A stretch of DNA of 64,000 bases from CALJFL01 sp047633055 (GTDB lineage: Bacteria > Pseudomonadota > Gammaproteobacteria > Pseudomonadales > Halieaceae). The notes beneath the pieces were generated by a model. It was not told the origin of the DNA and searched no databases. It worked only from the letters and a program-made list of their open reading frames with translations. Numbering within the stretch: position 1 is the first letter of the stretch; every line of letters begins with the position of its first letter. The stretch lies in contig JBLIEI010000001.1 of NCBI GenBank assembly GCA_047633055.1, positions 1 through 64,000 of the forward strand. Direction: 5' to 3'. Shown in pieces: positions 16,687-26,882 of the stretch. A program made the position numbers and the translations under genes.

Positions 16687-18210
16687 TCACTGTAAGGTCC
16701 CGGGTAACTCTTCAAGGCGGTGTTCGAGCGCTGTTCTAATTATTTTTCCGCTATTACTGCGAGGGAACTGTTCTATGGGGATAAAATGCACCTCGCGTGG
16801 ACGCTTGTAGCCTGCCAATCGTGCTCTGCAGATTTGCTCAACATCTTTTTCTGTCAGTTTATCAGAAATTTTTGCGATGAAAGCGACCACGATCTCTCCC
16901 CATATAGGGTCCTTCTTGGAGACAACGGCTGCCTCTGCAATACGTTGGTCGGCGAGCAGCACCCGCTCAATTTCAGCGGGATAAATGTTCTCACCCCCTG
17001 ACTTAATCATATATTTTGAACGCCCTACAAATTCAAAGCCACCACTCTCAGTCTGTCTGAGCAAGTCGCCCATTCGAAACCAACCATCCCGAAATTCTTT
17101 AGCATTGACCTCAGGTGCATTCCAATAGCCGCTAAACAAGGTCGGACCTCGAAGCAGGGCCTCACCTATTTCACCACGCGCAACGTCATTATCATGCTCG
17201 TCGACGAGTCGAAACTCGCAAAGGGAGCTCAACCGTTTCGATAAGTCTGTTGGCACTTCTGCGACTGGAATCAAATGGCCGGTGGCGGGTGGCAGCCCGG
17301 TTTCTGTAGAACCAAAGCTGTTGACAAAAGGTGCGTCCAGAAATTCGGTTATTTCAGCAATCTGCGCCACAGGCACCAAGTCTGCCATGCAGCCGACCAC
17401 TTTCACGCCGCGAACCTGTGTGTTGGTTTCTTTTAAACGGGCCAGAACGGGCGCGATGGTGGCTGGCATAAGCAGCAACCATCCCAATTTGTGACGGCCA
17501 ATGGCCGAGCAAATGGCGTCCACGTCGAGACCATCCGTGATGATAACCGTTGACCCCATCATCAAGCTGGAGAGGCTGTGTTCAGTGCCACCGATATGAT
17601 TCATCGGAGACCAGGCTAGATATGCATCCCCTGAATCAATATTGAGGTCCATGCGAAGGGTTGTCATCCGTGCGATTTCGGCACGGTGGCTAATCAAAGC
17701 TGCTTTGGGCAAGCCGGTGGTACCCGAAGTGTTGAGCAAAAGTAGCCCCTGCTCAGGATCTACAAGGCAGGGGCGTTGATCTGGCTCGGCAGCTTGCGCA
17801 AGTGACAGGCAGCTTTCCATTGCGATTTGTCTTGTTGCGGGGATGGCTACTTGATTGAGGAGAGATTGAAATCGCGATGATGCAAAAATTAACTGAGGCT
17901 CAACGAGTTCAATACAGTGCTGAAGCTCCTCGACTGCCAAGCGCCAGTTGAGGCATGAAGCGATTGCGCCGCTTCTGGCACAGGCGAGTTGCAGCATTGT
18001 GTACTCGGCACGATTTTCCGACAGTATTACTATGCGATCGCCCGGCTCGACGTTCTCTGATAGAAGCACGGACGCCAGTCGGTCTACCACGTCAAGTAAC
18101 TGGCTGTAGCTCCAACGACGTTTACCACATTCGATAGCTAAAAATTCAGCTCGCCATTTGGCGGTGGAACGAAACATTGAATAGACTGTTGATTGACTGG
18201 CGAACGCCAT
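16687..18210 (-). CDS. AMP-dependent acyl-CoA synthetase (ANL superfamily)
   Basis: The enzyme should adenylate a carboxylic acid and transfer it to CoA. The P-loop-like motif LLNTSGTTGLPKAAL, the A5-type FGSTETG, the hinge/A8 region (WFRMGDLL...YMIKSGGENIYPAEIE) and the C-terminal catalytic Lys in SNSGKIIR are all intact. The start at 18210 follows AAGGGGG and gives 507 residues; a frame open to 18252 would add 14 residues. The substrate cannot be read from sequence. With the reductase downstream and receptors and transporters nearby, a lipid-like or alicyclic acid is likely. Confidence 0.88.
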   Translation of the reverse strand: MAFASQSTVYSMFRSTAKWRAEFLAIECGKRRWSYSQLLDVVDRLASVLLSENVEPGDRIVILSENRAEYTMLQLACARSGAIASCLNWRLAVEELQHCIELVEPQLIFASSRFQSLLNQVAIPATRQIAMESCLSLAQAAEPDQRPCLVDPEQGLLLLNTSGTTGLPKAALISHRAEIARMTTLRMDLNIDSGDAYLAWSPMNHIGGTEHSLSSLMMGSTVIITDGLDVDAICSAIGRHKLGWLLLMPATIAPVLARLKETNTQVRGVKVVGCMADLVPVAQIAEITEFLDAPFVNSFGSTETGLPPATGHLIPVAEVPTDLSKRLSSLCEFRLVDEHDNDVARGEIGEALLRGPTLFSGYWNAPEVNAKEFRDGWFRMGDLLRQTESGGFEFVGRSKYMIKSGGENIYPAEIERVLLADQRIAEAAVVSKKDPIWGEIVVAFIAKISDKLTEKDVEQICRARLAGYKRPREVHFIPIEQFPRSNSGKIIRTALEHRLEELPGTLQ

Positions 18211-18461
18211 TAATGACCCCCTTGGAGAAACGGAAGATTGACGTCGCCGCACTCGACGAGAAGTGGCAATAGCAATGTTTTATTTTTTTAACGTCACTAC
18301 GCGCCACACGAAAATCTTGATGGCGCTAAGCTAAACCGATTGCAGATATTATTCAAAAACTATTTTTTTAATAAAGTTAAATAATCTGACGCTGCGAAGA
18401 TTTTTGTATCAGTGAAAGGGTGCGAATGCGGATGCTTCTGTTTAGTAATGAATCTGTATGG

Positions 18462-19070
18462 CTAGCTGGCAGGCCACGTTAAACTCCGATCACAAAATAT
18501 ACGGAATACCTTCGTGAACGCCTTTTGACCATTTTTAGGGTTGTAGTCGGTATCAAAATAGCCGTTTAACTTTGAGCCGGCCAGCAGAGAATACAAGATG
18601 TCAGCTTTCTCATTTCTTATGGATTCACTCGCATCAATACCGATAAATACATCTGCTAGTAAATTTTTACAACAACGGTCCATTTCACTTTTATTCTTTT
18701 TTAAAATTGAATCGCTGACAGAAACTCCGATAGCCTCGTACATAAAGCCCGTTGTAAATTGATTTACCGACGCACTTTCGCTAAATAGAAAGTCGGCAAT
18801 GTAGTCAATTTTTCCTTCTAGATCATAGTCTCCAGTTTTCTCGAGACCGCGAACAATAATGTCACACTGTCTTTTAAAACAGACCCGTAGCAGCTCATCT
18901 TTGCTTTCGAAATAGTAGAACAGGTTACTCGGGAAAAGCTTCGCTTCTTTTGCGACATCAACCATCGATGTCTTCGCGTAGCCTTGTTTGCGCACACATG
19001 CTGTGAAAGCTTCAAGAATATCTTGTTTTGTTTTGGTGCCCTTCGGCTTGGTGGGTTTACGAATTTGCAT
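18462..19070 (-). CDS. TetR-family transcriptional regulator
   Basis: The N-terminal helix-turn-helix is typical of TetR (KQDILEAFTACVRKQGYAKTSMVDVAKEA split over helices 1-3, then LFYYFESKDELL). The C-terminal 130 residues form a ligand domain without close resemblance to a known subfamily. The gene and its flanks are more AT-rich than the neighbours (for example the T/A-rich run at 18690-18720), a possible sign of transfer. It is the only regulator inside the 15-33 kb catabolic cluster, so it may control it. No obvious ribosome-binding site precedes the ATG. Confidence 0.87.
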   Translation of the reverse strand: MQIRKPTKPKGTKTKQDILEAFTACVRKQGYAKTSMVDVAKEAKLFPSNLFYYFESKDELLRVCFKRQCDIIVRGLEKTGDYDLEGKIDYIADFLFSESASVNQFTTGFMYEAIGVSVSDSILKKNKSEMDRCCKNLLADVFIGIDASESIRNEKADILYSLLAGSKLNGYFDTDYNPKNGQKAFTKVFRIFCDRSLTWPAS

Positions 19071-19374
19071 AGGTAGTGTCCGCGATTTCCCGTACTTGAT
19101 TCCCGCAGGGCGTAAAAAGCCTTACTGGTTGTCAAATTATCCAGATAGCACCACTGTAGCCCAATTTCGGGATAATATGGTTCATATATTCCATGCAAGC
19201 TGAAATAGAGCTATTTTCGACAGTGACACCAACACACACAGAGGTTACACAGTCACTGTGTGGACTGATAAGGCTTAGCTAGAGCAAGTTAGTTGATGGT
19301 ATACGTGACAGGAATGCAGCTACTTGTGCACCTACCTACAGATAGATGCACAAGCAATGTCCTAACAGAGCCTG
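19071..19374. other. Intergenic region with palindromes between TetR gene and TonB receptor
   Basis: Two perfect symmetries stand out in 304 bases. ACACAGTCACTGTGT (19247-19261) is a 15-base palindrome. CTTGTGCA (19323-19330) with TGCACAAG (19347-19354) is an 8-bp inverted repeat that could close a 16-base loop downstream of the receptor gene. The first is a candidate operator for the TetR protein, whose gene begins 177 bases away; the second may be a receptor-transcript hairpin, though it lacks a T-run. No gene is supported here. Confidence 0.45.
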
Positions 19375-21588
19375 CTAGAATTGATAGCTCAAGCGCGCGC
19401 CATAGGTACGTGGAGGAGCGATAAAGTCGACGAAGAAAAGGCTTGTAGGCACTGCGCCTTGGCCGAACTGCTCGTCAGTGAGATTCTTGCCCCATAAAGT
19501 GAGTGTGAGTTTGTCACCGGGCAGTCGAAGCGTGGCGCTAGCCTGAACCAGCAAGGTTGTATCGTAGATGATGTAGTTGCGAATGTCCGCCGGAAATTCA
19601 TCTCTCCAGTATCCTGCAGCGCGCAAAGAGAGTGACCCCATCGAGCCGAGATCAATGCCGTCGTAAGTGACGCTGCCACTGGCGGTGTACTTTGCGACAT
19701 TAAAAAAGTCTAAGTCCTCGGCACCATCCGGGCGGGAGTCGTCCGGTGGAAAGAAGATGTTGGGCTCAAAGTTGTCGAATTCATCATAGTCGGCGTCTAC
19801 GTAACTGAAACCTCCGTAAATTGTCAGCTGATCGGTGGCCGACCAGGCGAAGTCCAATTCAGCGCCAGAAATCGTTGCCGCTGCTGCATTGTCTATGGTC
19901 TGTAAGTTATCTGCGCCAAGCACCGTGCGTTGCAGATCATCGTACTCATTGCGGTAAAGTGCCGCATTCAGTCGCGCGGCACCATCCAGGAACTCCCACT
20001 TGGAGCCAAGCTCAAAAGCATCGACAGTTTCCTCATCGAAAGGACCTGCAGAAAGTTCCGGCGACCCGTTACGGCCGTTAAAGCCGCCACTACGAAAACT
20101 GCGGGTCCAGGACATCCAAGTGAGTAAGTCATCGGAGACACGCCAGTTAACGCCGAGCTTTGCTCCGACGTTGTCCCAGGTCTCATCGAGGTCCTGGTCG
20201 ATCGTACAGTTGGTGAATTCAAAGTCGCAATTGCCGAAACTGGCAACCTCGATGTCCTTGCTCTCCTGGGTGTAGCGCAAGCCAGCGATCAGCGCCACGC
20301 TGCTGTTGATGTCGTAGGTTCCCTGCGCGAAAAAAGCCCATTGATCGTGGTTTTGCTCAGCGGTCAGGGCGGGAGTCACGGCACCGCCAAAAATGACCCT
20401 GCGTTCTTTATAATCAAGCTCCTGTGAAAAGAAGTAGGCTCCGGTGGTCAAATTGAGTGACTCGCCAACCATGCCTGACCAGCGAATCTCCTGTGAGAAC
20501 TGTTCCTGGTCTATGAATGGATTGAAGTCAAAAATTGACAAGGAGGAACCGTCTGTGTCCACCAAGCTGTCCTGCTCAAGCCCACGTAAGCCGGTAACAG
20601 AAGTCAGTACACCGCCGGCTACTTCCCAGTTCACCTCGGCAATCAGATGCGACCATTCCATGTCGTTGGTCGGAGTTGTATTAAGCGCCAGATCGAAATC
20701 GTCTCTTGGCGGCACAAAACCGTCGGCTGTTACCCGGGTTCGCTCGTCATATATATTGCGGGAAGCGGGCCCATCGCCTTGGTCCTTACCAAACTCAGCC
20801 ACCAAATCAACAGTTACGCTGTCGGTCGGGTTCCAGCGCACAGACGGGCGAACGATGTAAAACTCGCGCTCGCCGATGTCGTCACCGGCCACGTTATCGA
20901 AAATGTCGCCGTTTTCCTTATACTGGAAAGCAAGGCGCCCAGCAAAGGCGCCATCATCTGTGGCGGTTTCCAGTGCAGCTGCTATTTCCTGGTGACCGAA
21001 GTTACCTACACCAACGTCTATCCGGTTGCCGCCGGGTTCGCCGCTTGCTCGCCGCGTGCGAAGAACAACCGCTCCACCGGTACTGTTACGACCAAAAAGG
21101 GTGCCCTGCGGGCCGGCAAGCACCTCCGCCGACTCTAGATCGTAGATGTCCAGAACGCCCCCGGCGGAAATGCCTAGGGGCATACTGTCCACTACGACCG
21201 AAACTGTTGGATCTTCGGTCATCAGGGTGCCTATGGTACCCATGCCCCGAATAGTAAAATTTGCGAAGCCGATTATCGGCGCTGTTGGGGGTAGATCGGC
21301 CGCTGGTACTAACAGGCCCAGGTCCGCCATGCTGTAAACCATCGCTTTGTCGAGTGTGTCAGCGCTAAAACCATAAATGGCGATTGGTACGTCCTGCGCG
21401 TTCTCCACAACTCCACGTTTCTGAGCGGTTACTACCACTTCCTCCAGCTTGCCTGATGAACTGGAAGGCTGTGCCACTGCAACTTGTGCCACACCAGCCA
21501 GTAATAGAGCGGACGATGATGCCAGAAGTAGTTGAGCCGTGCGGGATACGTGCCGGTTGGTGTTGCAGTCTTTGGGCTGAAATTTCAT
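19375..21588 (-). CDS. TonB-dependent outer-membrane receptor
   Basis: The 737-residue protein has a signal peptide (residues about 1-40, ending AVAQ), a TonB box-like segment (KLEEVVVTAQKR), a plug domain (VPIAIYGFSA, FTIRGMGTIG, EVLAGPQGTLFGRNSTGG) and a beta barrel ending in RLSYQF with the terminal aromatic residue. It resembles receptors of marine and sphingomonad degraders that take up hydrophobic molecules rather than a known siderophore receptor. AAGGA precedes the ATG. It lies downstream of the MFS/acyl-CoA synthetase genes on the same strand; substrate unknown. Confidence 0.93.
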   Translation of the reverse strand: MKFQPKDCNTNRHVSRTAQLLLASSSALLLAGVAQVAVAQPSSSSGKLEEVVVTAQKRGVVENAQDVPIAIYGFSADTLDKAMVYSMADLGLLVPAADLPPTAPIIGFANFTIRGMGTIGTLMTEDPTVSVVVDSMPLGISAGGVLDIYDLESAEVLAGPQGTLFGRNSTGGAVVLRTRRASGEPGGNRIDVGVGNFGHQEIAAALETATDDGAFAGRLAFQYKENGDIFDNVAGDDIGEREFYIVRPSVRWNPTDSVTVDLVAEFGKDQGDGPASRNIYDERTRVTADGFVPPRDDFDLALNTTPTNDMEWSHLIAEVNWEVAGGVLTSVTGLRGLEQDSLVDTDGSSLSIFDFNPFIDQEQFSQEIRWSGMVGESLNLTTGAYFFSQELDYKERRVIFGGAVTPALTAEQNHDQWAFFAQGTYDINSSVALIAGLRYTQESKDIEVASFGNCDFEFTNCTIDQDLDETWDNVGAKLGVNWRVSDDLLTWMSWTRSFRSGGFNGRNGSPELSAGPFDEETVDAFELGSKWEFLDGAARLNAALYRNEYDDLQRTVLGADNLQTIDNAAAATISGAELDFAWSATDQLTIYGGFSYVDADYDEFDNFEPNIFFPPDDSRPDGAEDLDFFNVAKYTASGSVTYDGIDLGSMGSLSLRAAGYWRDEFPADIRNYIIYDTTLLVQASATLRLPGDKLTLTLWGKNLTDEQFGQGAVPTSLFFVDFIAPPRTYGARLSYQF

Positions 21589-21775
21589 GGGACGTCGTCC
21601 TTTTTATGGTTATTGGGCAGGCGCGCTAGGGGTCATACGGCCACTGGATAAATTCACCCGAGTGGTATTACCTTACGTGCTCAGCAAGCGCTCTATCAAC
21701 GATTTAATATTTAATGCGATTAAAAGAAACTTTAAGTTAATTCAACGCCAACTCGCAGACTAAACGGTTGCGCGG

Positions 21776-23413
21776 CTAAATCGGCTCGCCGTAGGCTCTG
21801 GCCCGCTCTTCTCTGCTCCGCAGGTCATCCAACAAATGCCTCTTCATTAACAGGGAGAAAACGATAACAATAATAAATACTAATAAGCCTAACTCCAGGC
21901 TCTGCTCCAGGGCTTCTGCACTGCCCATGCCGTCCGCTACAAAGGTGTCACTAAGGTAGCCGATAAGGTAGGGCCCCATTGCCAGCCCCAGGAACGTCGC
22001 CATGGCTAAGTAAAACGCGGATGCAGCTGCTCGCATTCGGGGTAAAACCAAACTTGTAATAATGCCGGAGGCGGCCCCACTCCATAAAACTGCTACAAAT
22101 TGCAGCGCGGCATTCGCAATATAAACAGTTTTCAAATTATCTGTATTCAAGACCACAAGTGCGAGTGACGAGGTCAGTACCGCGGTGAGGATGCCCATAT
22201 ACGCATGAGCATCCTCACTAACGCGACGCCGAAGAAAATCGGCCATCCAGCCGCCAAATGCTACCCCAAATCCACCGCAAATAGCGGTTGAGGCGCCGAG
22301 AATCATCCCGACTTCAGAGAGATCTACGCCAAATTTTCGGATGAGGTACGGTGCCATCCACAGGGCGTAGCCGTAGGTGATAAAAGTGATTGTGGGAAAA
22401 GCAATATTGGCGTAGATCATAGAGCGGCTGCGAAAAATAAGGGCGAAAGTAGGGGCATCTCGTAGCCTTAGCGATTGCGCCCAGCTAAACAGGGCGTAGA
22501 TGCCAATCCCCATGACGATCCATTGCGAGATACTCCCGGTTGAGTAAATCAGTAGGCTAACGCCAGCGATTAGTCCGCAAGCAACCACAAAATTAGTTAG
22601 GAAGCTGCGCCCATCTGGATCCCTTTTATATAAACCATACATTGAAAATGGTGGGATGATCGCCATGAGTTCTTGCCAGCTTTCCCTGAACGGGTGTGGG
22701 TGATTCTGCTGACTTTTTATACCTTCACTGAACCCACGTTGTGGCTCTTTCACCGTACTGAATAATATGCCTAGCAGCACACCGGGGACGCCAATTATCA
22801 GGAAGGTTACCTGCCAGCCTTTTAGGCCGAACGGCGCATCCGCGATTTGCGGATAGCTTAAGTTCCAGCTGTCGACGATCCAGCCTCCCAGAAACATGCT
22901 GAACCCCATTCCAATGAAGGCTCCGCTCGAATATAGCGACAACACGGTTGCTCGCTGTTCAGGAAGGAACCAGTCTGAGAGCAGAGAATACGCGGAGGGG
23001 GTGGCGCTGGCCTCGCCGACACCCACGCCGAAGCGATAGAATGTCAGGCTGCCAATACCGCCGGCAGTGCCGGATAGCATCGTCATGCTACTCCACACTA
23101 CCAGTCCCAAGGCAATCAGGCTTTTACGCACCCAAAGATCGGCGAGGCGCCCCAGCGGCAAGCCAAAAACAGCATAGAACACCGCAAACGAAGTGCCATA
23201 CAAGAACCCCATTTGTGAATCGCTGATACCCAGATCTGCTTTTATTTCTTCAGCCAGAATTGCGAGAATTTGCCGGTCTAGCAAATTCATCGCATAGACA
23301 ACAATGAGTAGCCCCAGTACATACTTTGCATAGGGCCCTCCCACTCTGAAAACTCCTTGATGGAATGGTTCCTTGTCACGGGTCGCTGGGGGTGGTGGGG
23401 TGAGATTAGTCAT
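21776..23413 (-). CDS. MFS transporter, Spinster-like (copy 1)
   Basis: The 545-residue permease begins with a cytoplasmic stretch and the Spinster-type first helix motif (MNLLDRQILAIL). The MFS loop signature GLPLGRLADLWVRK and about a dozen hydrophobic segments follow. It is a close paralog of the protein encoded at 25245-26882: same length, same internal layout, and differences at only a minority of positions, mostly in the N-terminal 25 residues and scattered sites. The likely role is inner-membrane transport of the compound taken up by the nearby receptors. Its start codon abuts a decayed SDR remnant, which shows that it arose in a tandem duplication. Confidence 0.92.
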   Translation of the reverse strand: MTNLTPPPPATRDKEPFHQGVFRVGGPYAKYVLGLLIVVYAMNLLDRQILAILAEEIKADLGISDSQMGFLYGTSFAVFYAVFGLPLGRLADLWVRKSLIALGLVVWSSMTMLSGTAGGIGSLTFYRFGVGVGEASATPSAYSLLSDWFLPEQRATVLSLYSSGAFIGMGFSMFLGGWIVDSWNLSYPQIADAPFGLKGWQVTFLIIGVPGVLLGILFSTVKEPQRGFSEGIKSQQNHPHPFRESWQELMAIIPPFSMYGLYKRDPDGRSFLTNFVVACGLIAGVSLLIYSTGSISQWIVMGIGIYALFSWAQSLRLRDAPTFALIFRSRSMIYANIAFPTITFITYGYALWMAPYLIRKFGVDLSEVGMILGASTAICGGFGVAFGGWMADFLRRRVSEDAHAYMGILTAVLTSSLALVVLNTDNLKTVYIANAALQFVAVLWSGAASGIITSLVLPRMRAAASAFYLAMATFLGLAMGPYLIGYLSDTFVADGMGSAEALEQSLELGLLVFIIVIVFSLLMKRHLLDDLRSREERARAYGEPI

Positions 23414-23574
23414 AGGTGTCTATACTCGGCATATCGAGGAGTCTGGTGCAGAGAACCGTGAGTGATATCTGCATTGGTCACATCGTGAGCTGACAACACT
23501 TGGATTATTGAACATAATATTCAGCTGCCCAGGGATGCTATGGCAAGGCCTATGAGTGTTGACACGTCACCTTT
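23414..23574 (-). pseudogene. Internally deleted SDR remnant
   Basis: Two blocks match the intact SDR gene at 26999-27835. The block just upstream of the MFS start (about 23414-23492) corresponds to the SDR C terminus: minus-strand CTCGATATGCCGAGTATAG against CTCGATACGCAGAATATAG, encoding RYAEY in both. The second block (about 23493-23574) corresponds to the region encoding DVATLVDLAVSTFGQLDIMF and NNA. About 450 bases of the gene between the blocks are gone, a one-base deletion breaks the frame, and a TGA stands where QLD should be. The order and direction equal the intact SDR-MFS pair, so this is the dead partner of MFS copy 1. Confidence 0.8.
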
Positions 23575-23584
23575 TATAAATACG

Positions 23585-25240
23585 TCATCTATTAGGAGCC
23601 AACTCGTCGACTAAATCATCACGCAACCTGTATTTTTGGATTTTGGTAGAAGACATGGGCCATTCATCGACGAATCGGATGTAACGAGGGACTTTGAAGC
23701 TGGCGATTTGATTCTTGCAAAAGCCGATTAACTCTTCCTCCGTGCATCTTACCCCGGGTTTCAGTTCCACGAAGGCAGCTGCCACCTCCAGAAGCTTATC
23801 ATCGGGCACTCCAACCACCTGCACCAAAGCCACTGCCGGATGCTTTGATAGATACGATTCAATCTCGACCGCAGCCACGTTTTCGCCCCCAACTTTTAGC
23901 ATATCCTTCAGGCGCCCGTGATAGGCAATGCGGCCTAGCGTATCCATAGAGCCTATGTCACCTGTGTGAAACCAGCCATCCTCATCAAAAGCTTCGGCGT
24001 CTTTTTCTGGCGATTTATAATACCCTTCGAAAACGGAGTAGCCGGCGACTATGATTTCACCGTGCTCTTCGGGCACCACTTCCTGGGCGGTTTCAGGGTT
24101 GACTATCTTTACTCTTATGCCAGCGAAGGGCCTGCCAGCCCGATGGGCCCTTATGTCGCTGTTATCCTCAGGGTGGCTGAAGCCGACAACGCCGCTAACC
24201 TCTGTCGATCCATAGGCGGTAACGTGGACGGCATTGGGTATTGCCGTCATATTGTTTTTCAACTGATCGGGGGCCCCCACATTGTTGATCAGACGGACTT
24301 TGGCGAATTTGTCCAACGAAAAATTTTGATGGTTGAGTAGTGCTGACATAATTGTTGGGAATGCGACAAACAAAAAGGAAACGTTTTCTTTTTCAATCAC
24401 GTTAATCGACGCGCCGGCTTCAAAGTGGATTGAAGAAATTGAGTGTCCTCCTCTATACAGCATCGCTAAAAAAGGCAGGATAAAGCCCATATGAAACATG
24501 GGTAAGGGGTTCCACATCCTGTCGTCTTCCGTGAGCGTAAATCGTGATGCAGCTCCGATGGCAGTGCGCACCAGCGATTCGTGGCTTATTCGGCAACCTT
24601 TAGGAAGAGATGTAGTGCCTGATGTGTACATCATCAGGCAGGGGTCAGAGAGCTTAACCTCGCTGCGTCGTCGCCATGCATCTTGTTGCGTTACTAGTGT
24701 GGCAAATTGTTGGAATTGACCATCGTTGAGAAAGCCCCGAGGGCTGGTCTGCTCCATTAACACGATGCCATTTAGTTTTGGCGCAGAGGGTAATGAGAGA
24801 GAAAATGGATCTTCCGCCGTACTCAGCCCGTCTAGTGCGTCGTAAAGCAGCTGAATATAGCTGACATGCTCCGAGGCCCGATCGGTGGTAAAAAGCCATT
24901 TCAGGTCGGCATTTTCAATAACATAAGTCAGCTCAGTGGCTTTGTACCGTGCATTAAGTAATACGCCAACAGCGCCGCTAAGGGATATTGCAAACAGCAT
25001 CTCGATGACTTCAACCAGATTGGGTGCCAATATGCCAACATGGTCGCCCGCTTTAACACCCATTCCCTGTAATGCGCGGGCTTTGGTTATTGCGCGATCT
25101 GACATCTCCACATAGCTAATGCAGTGTTCATCTACATGCAACAGCTGGTTGTTGGGCCACTGTCGCGCAGCACCAAGCAGCAGGTCCCCAACCGTTGTTA
25201 CTTCTATTAATGGCTGGGTAGTAAAAGGGGAATCGATCAT
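23585..25240 (-). CDS. AMP-dependent acyl-CoA synthetase (ANL superfamily), second
   Basis: The adenylation motif MMYTSGTTSLPKGCR, the aromatic YGSTEVSG, the GWFHTGDIG segment, GRLKDMLKVGGENVAAVEIE and a C-terminal Lys region (SSTKIQKYRLR) are present, so the enzyme should be active. It is not closely similar to the synthetase at 16687-18210 and may act on a different acid. The start at 25240 gives 551 residues and leaves four bases after the MFS copy-2 stop; an ATG at 25261, with AGGAG further upstream, would overlap that gene by 17 bases and is a real alternative. It is cotranscribed with the SDR and MFS genes upstream. Confidence 0.87.
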   Translation of the reverse strand: MIDSPFTTQPLIEVTTVGDLLLGAARQWPNNQLLHVDEHCISYVEMSDRAITKARALQGMGVKAGDHVGILAPNLVEVIEMLFAISLSGAVGVLLNARYKATELTYVIENADLKWLFTTDRASEHVSYIQLLYDALDGLSTAEDPFSLSLPSAPKLNGIVLMEQTSPRGFLNDGQFQQFATLVTQQDAWRRRSEVKLSDPCLMMYTSGTTSLPKGCRISHESLVRTAIGAASRFTLTEDDRMWNPLPMFHMGFILPFLAMLYRGGHSISSIHFEAGASINVIEKENVSFLFVAFPTIMSALLNHQNFSLDKFAKVRLINNVGAPDQLKNNMTAIPNAVHVTAYGSTEVSGVVGFSHPEDNSDIRAHRAGRPFAGIRVKIVNPETAQEVVPEEHGEIIVAGYSVFEGYYKSPEKDAEAFDEDGWFHTGDIGSMDTLGRIAYHGRLKDMLKVGGENVAAVEIESYLSKHPAVALVQVVGVPDDKLLEVAAAFVELKPGVRCTEEELIGFCKNQIASFKVPRYIRFVDEWPMSSTKIQKYRLRDDLVDELAPNR

Positions 25241-25244
25241 GTAG

Positions 25245-26882
25245 CTAAGTCGGCTCGCCATAGGCTCTGGCGCGCTCCTCTTTGCTTTGCAGGTCTTCCA
25301 ATAAATGCCGTTTCATTAATAGTGAGAAAACGATAACGAGAATGAAAACTAGCAAGCCGTACCCTAAACTGCTCTCCAGAGCATCGGCACTGCTCATGCC
25401 ATCCGCGGTAAACGTGTCACTAAGATAGCCAATAAGATACGGGCCCATTGCAAGGCCCAGAAAGGTCACCATGGCTAGGTAAAATGCTGATGCGGCAGCT
25501 CGCATGCGCGGTAACACCAGACTTGTAATAATGCCGGAGCCGGCTCCACTCCATAGAACAGCGACAAATTGCATTGCGGCGTTGGCTATATAAACGGTTT
25601 TCAAATCATCTGTATTCAAGATCACCAGCGCTAGTGCCGAGGTCAACACTGCGGTAATGATGGCCATATAGGCGTGGGCGTCCTGACTAACGCGACGCCG
25701 CAGAAAGTCTGCCATCCATCCGCCAAACGCTACCCCAACTCCGCCGCAAATAGCGGTTGATGCGCCGAGAATCATCCCGACTTCAGAAAGGTCTACCCCA
25801 TATTTTCGGATGAGATACGGAGCCATCCACAGGGCGTAGCCGTAAGTGATGAAAGTGACTATGGGAAAAGCCAGATTGGCGTAGATCATGGAGCGGCAGC
25901 GAAAGATGAGGGCGAAAGTAGGGGCATCTCGTAACTTTAACGATTGTGCCCAGCTAAATAGCGCATAGATACCGACCCCCATGACTATCCATTGCGAAAC
26001 ACTTCCGGTTGAGTAAATCATTCCGCTAACACTGGCGATTAGTCCGCAAGCAACCACGGCATTAGTAGTGAAGCTGCGTCCGCTCGAATCCCTTTTATAT
26101 AAACCATACATAGAAAATGGCGGGATGATCGACATGAGCTCTTGCCAACTCTCCCTGAACGGGTGCGGGTGATTCTGCTGACTTTTTATGCCTTCACTGA
26201 AGCCACGCTGTGGCTCTTTGACCGTAGTGAACAAGATTCCCAGCAGTACTCCGGGGACGCCAATTATCAGGAAGGTTACCTGCCAGCCCTCGAGGGCAAA
26301 CGGTGCATCAGCAATTTGCGGATAGCTTAAGTTCCAGCTATCAACAATCCAGCCTCCCAGAAACATGCTGAGTCCCATTCCGATGTAGGCTCCACTTGTA
26401 TAAAGTGCCAACACGGTTGCTCGCTGTTCAGGAAGGAACCAGTCAGACAGTAGTGAATACGCGGAAGGAGTTGCGCTGGCCTCGCCGACACCGACACCGA
26501 AACGATAGAATGTCAGGCTGCCAATACCGCCGGCCGTGCCCGACAGCATCGTCATACTACTCCAAACTATCAGTCCCAGAGCAATCAAGCTTTTACGCAC
26601 CCAAAGATCGGCGAGGCGTCCAAGCGGTAAGCCAAAAACAGCGTAGAACACGGCAAAAGAAGTGCCGTACAAGAACCCCATTTGCGAATCGCTGATACCC
26701 AGATCTGCTTTTATTTCTTCAGCCAGAATCGCCAGAATTTGCCGGTCTAGCAAGTTCATCGTATAGACAATAATCAGCAGTCCCAGTACATATTTGGCAT
26801 AGGGTCCGCCGACTCGCAAATATCCTTGATGAAATATCTCTTTGTCACTGGCAGAGGAGGGCTGTAGGGCGTGATTATTCAT
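25245..26882 (-). CDS. MFS transporter, Spinster-like (copy 2)
   Basis: The protein has 545 residues and is nearly the same as the one encoded at 21776-23413, with the same MNLLDRQILAIL helix, GLPLGRLADLWVRK loop and C-terminal RAYGEPT (copy 1 ends RAYGEPI). The divergence is spread over the length and much of it is silent at DNA level, so the duplication is not recent and both copies look selected. It lies between the intact SDR gene (116 bases upstream) and the acyl-CoA synthetase (4 bases downstream). Substrate is unknown; the two permeases may differ in specificity or direction. Confidence 0.92.
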   Translation of the reverse strand: MNNHALQPSSASDKEIFHQGYLRVGGPYAKYVLGLLIIVYTMNLLDRQILAILAEEIKADLGISDSQMGFLYGTSFAVFYAVFGLPLGRLADLWVRKSLIALGLIVWSSMTMLSGTAGGIGSLTFYRFGVGVGEASATPSAYSLLSDWFLPEQRATVLALYTSGAYIGMGLSMFLGGWIVDSWNLSYPQIADAPFALEGWQVTFLIIGVPGVLLGILFTTVKEPQRGFSEGIKSQQNHPHPFRESWQELMSIIPPFSMYGLYKRDSSGRSFTTNAVVACGLIASVSGMIYSTGSVSQWIVMGVGIYALFSWAQSLKLRDAPTFALIFRCRSMIYANLAFPIVTFITYGYALWMAPYLIRKYGVDLSEVGMILGASTAICGGVGVAFGGWMADFLRRRVSQDAHAYMAIITAVLTSALALVILNTDDLKTVYIANAAMQFVAVLWSGAGSGIITSLVLPRMRAAASAFYLAMVTFLGLAMGPYLIGYLSDTFTADGMSSADALESSLGYGLLVFILVIVFSLLMKRHLLEDLQSKEERARAYGEPT

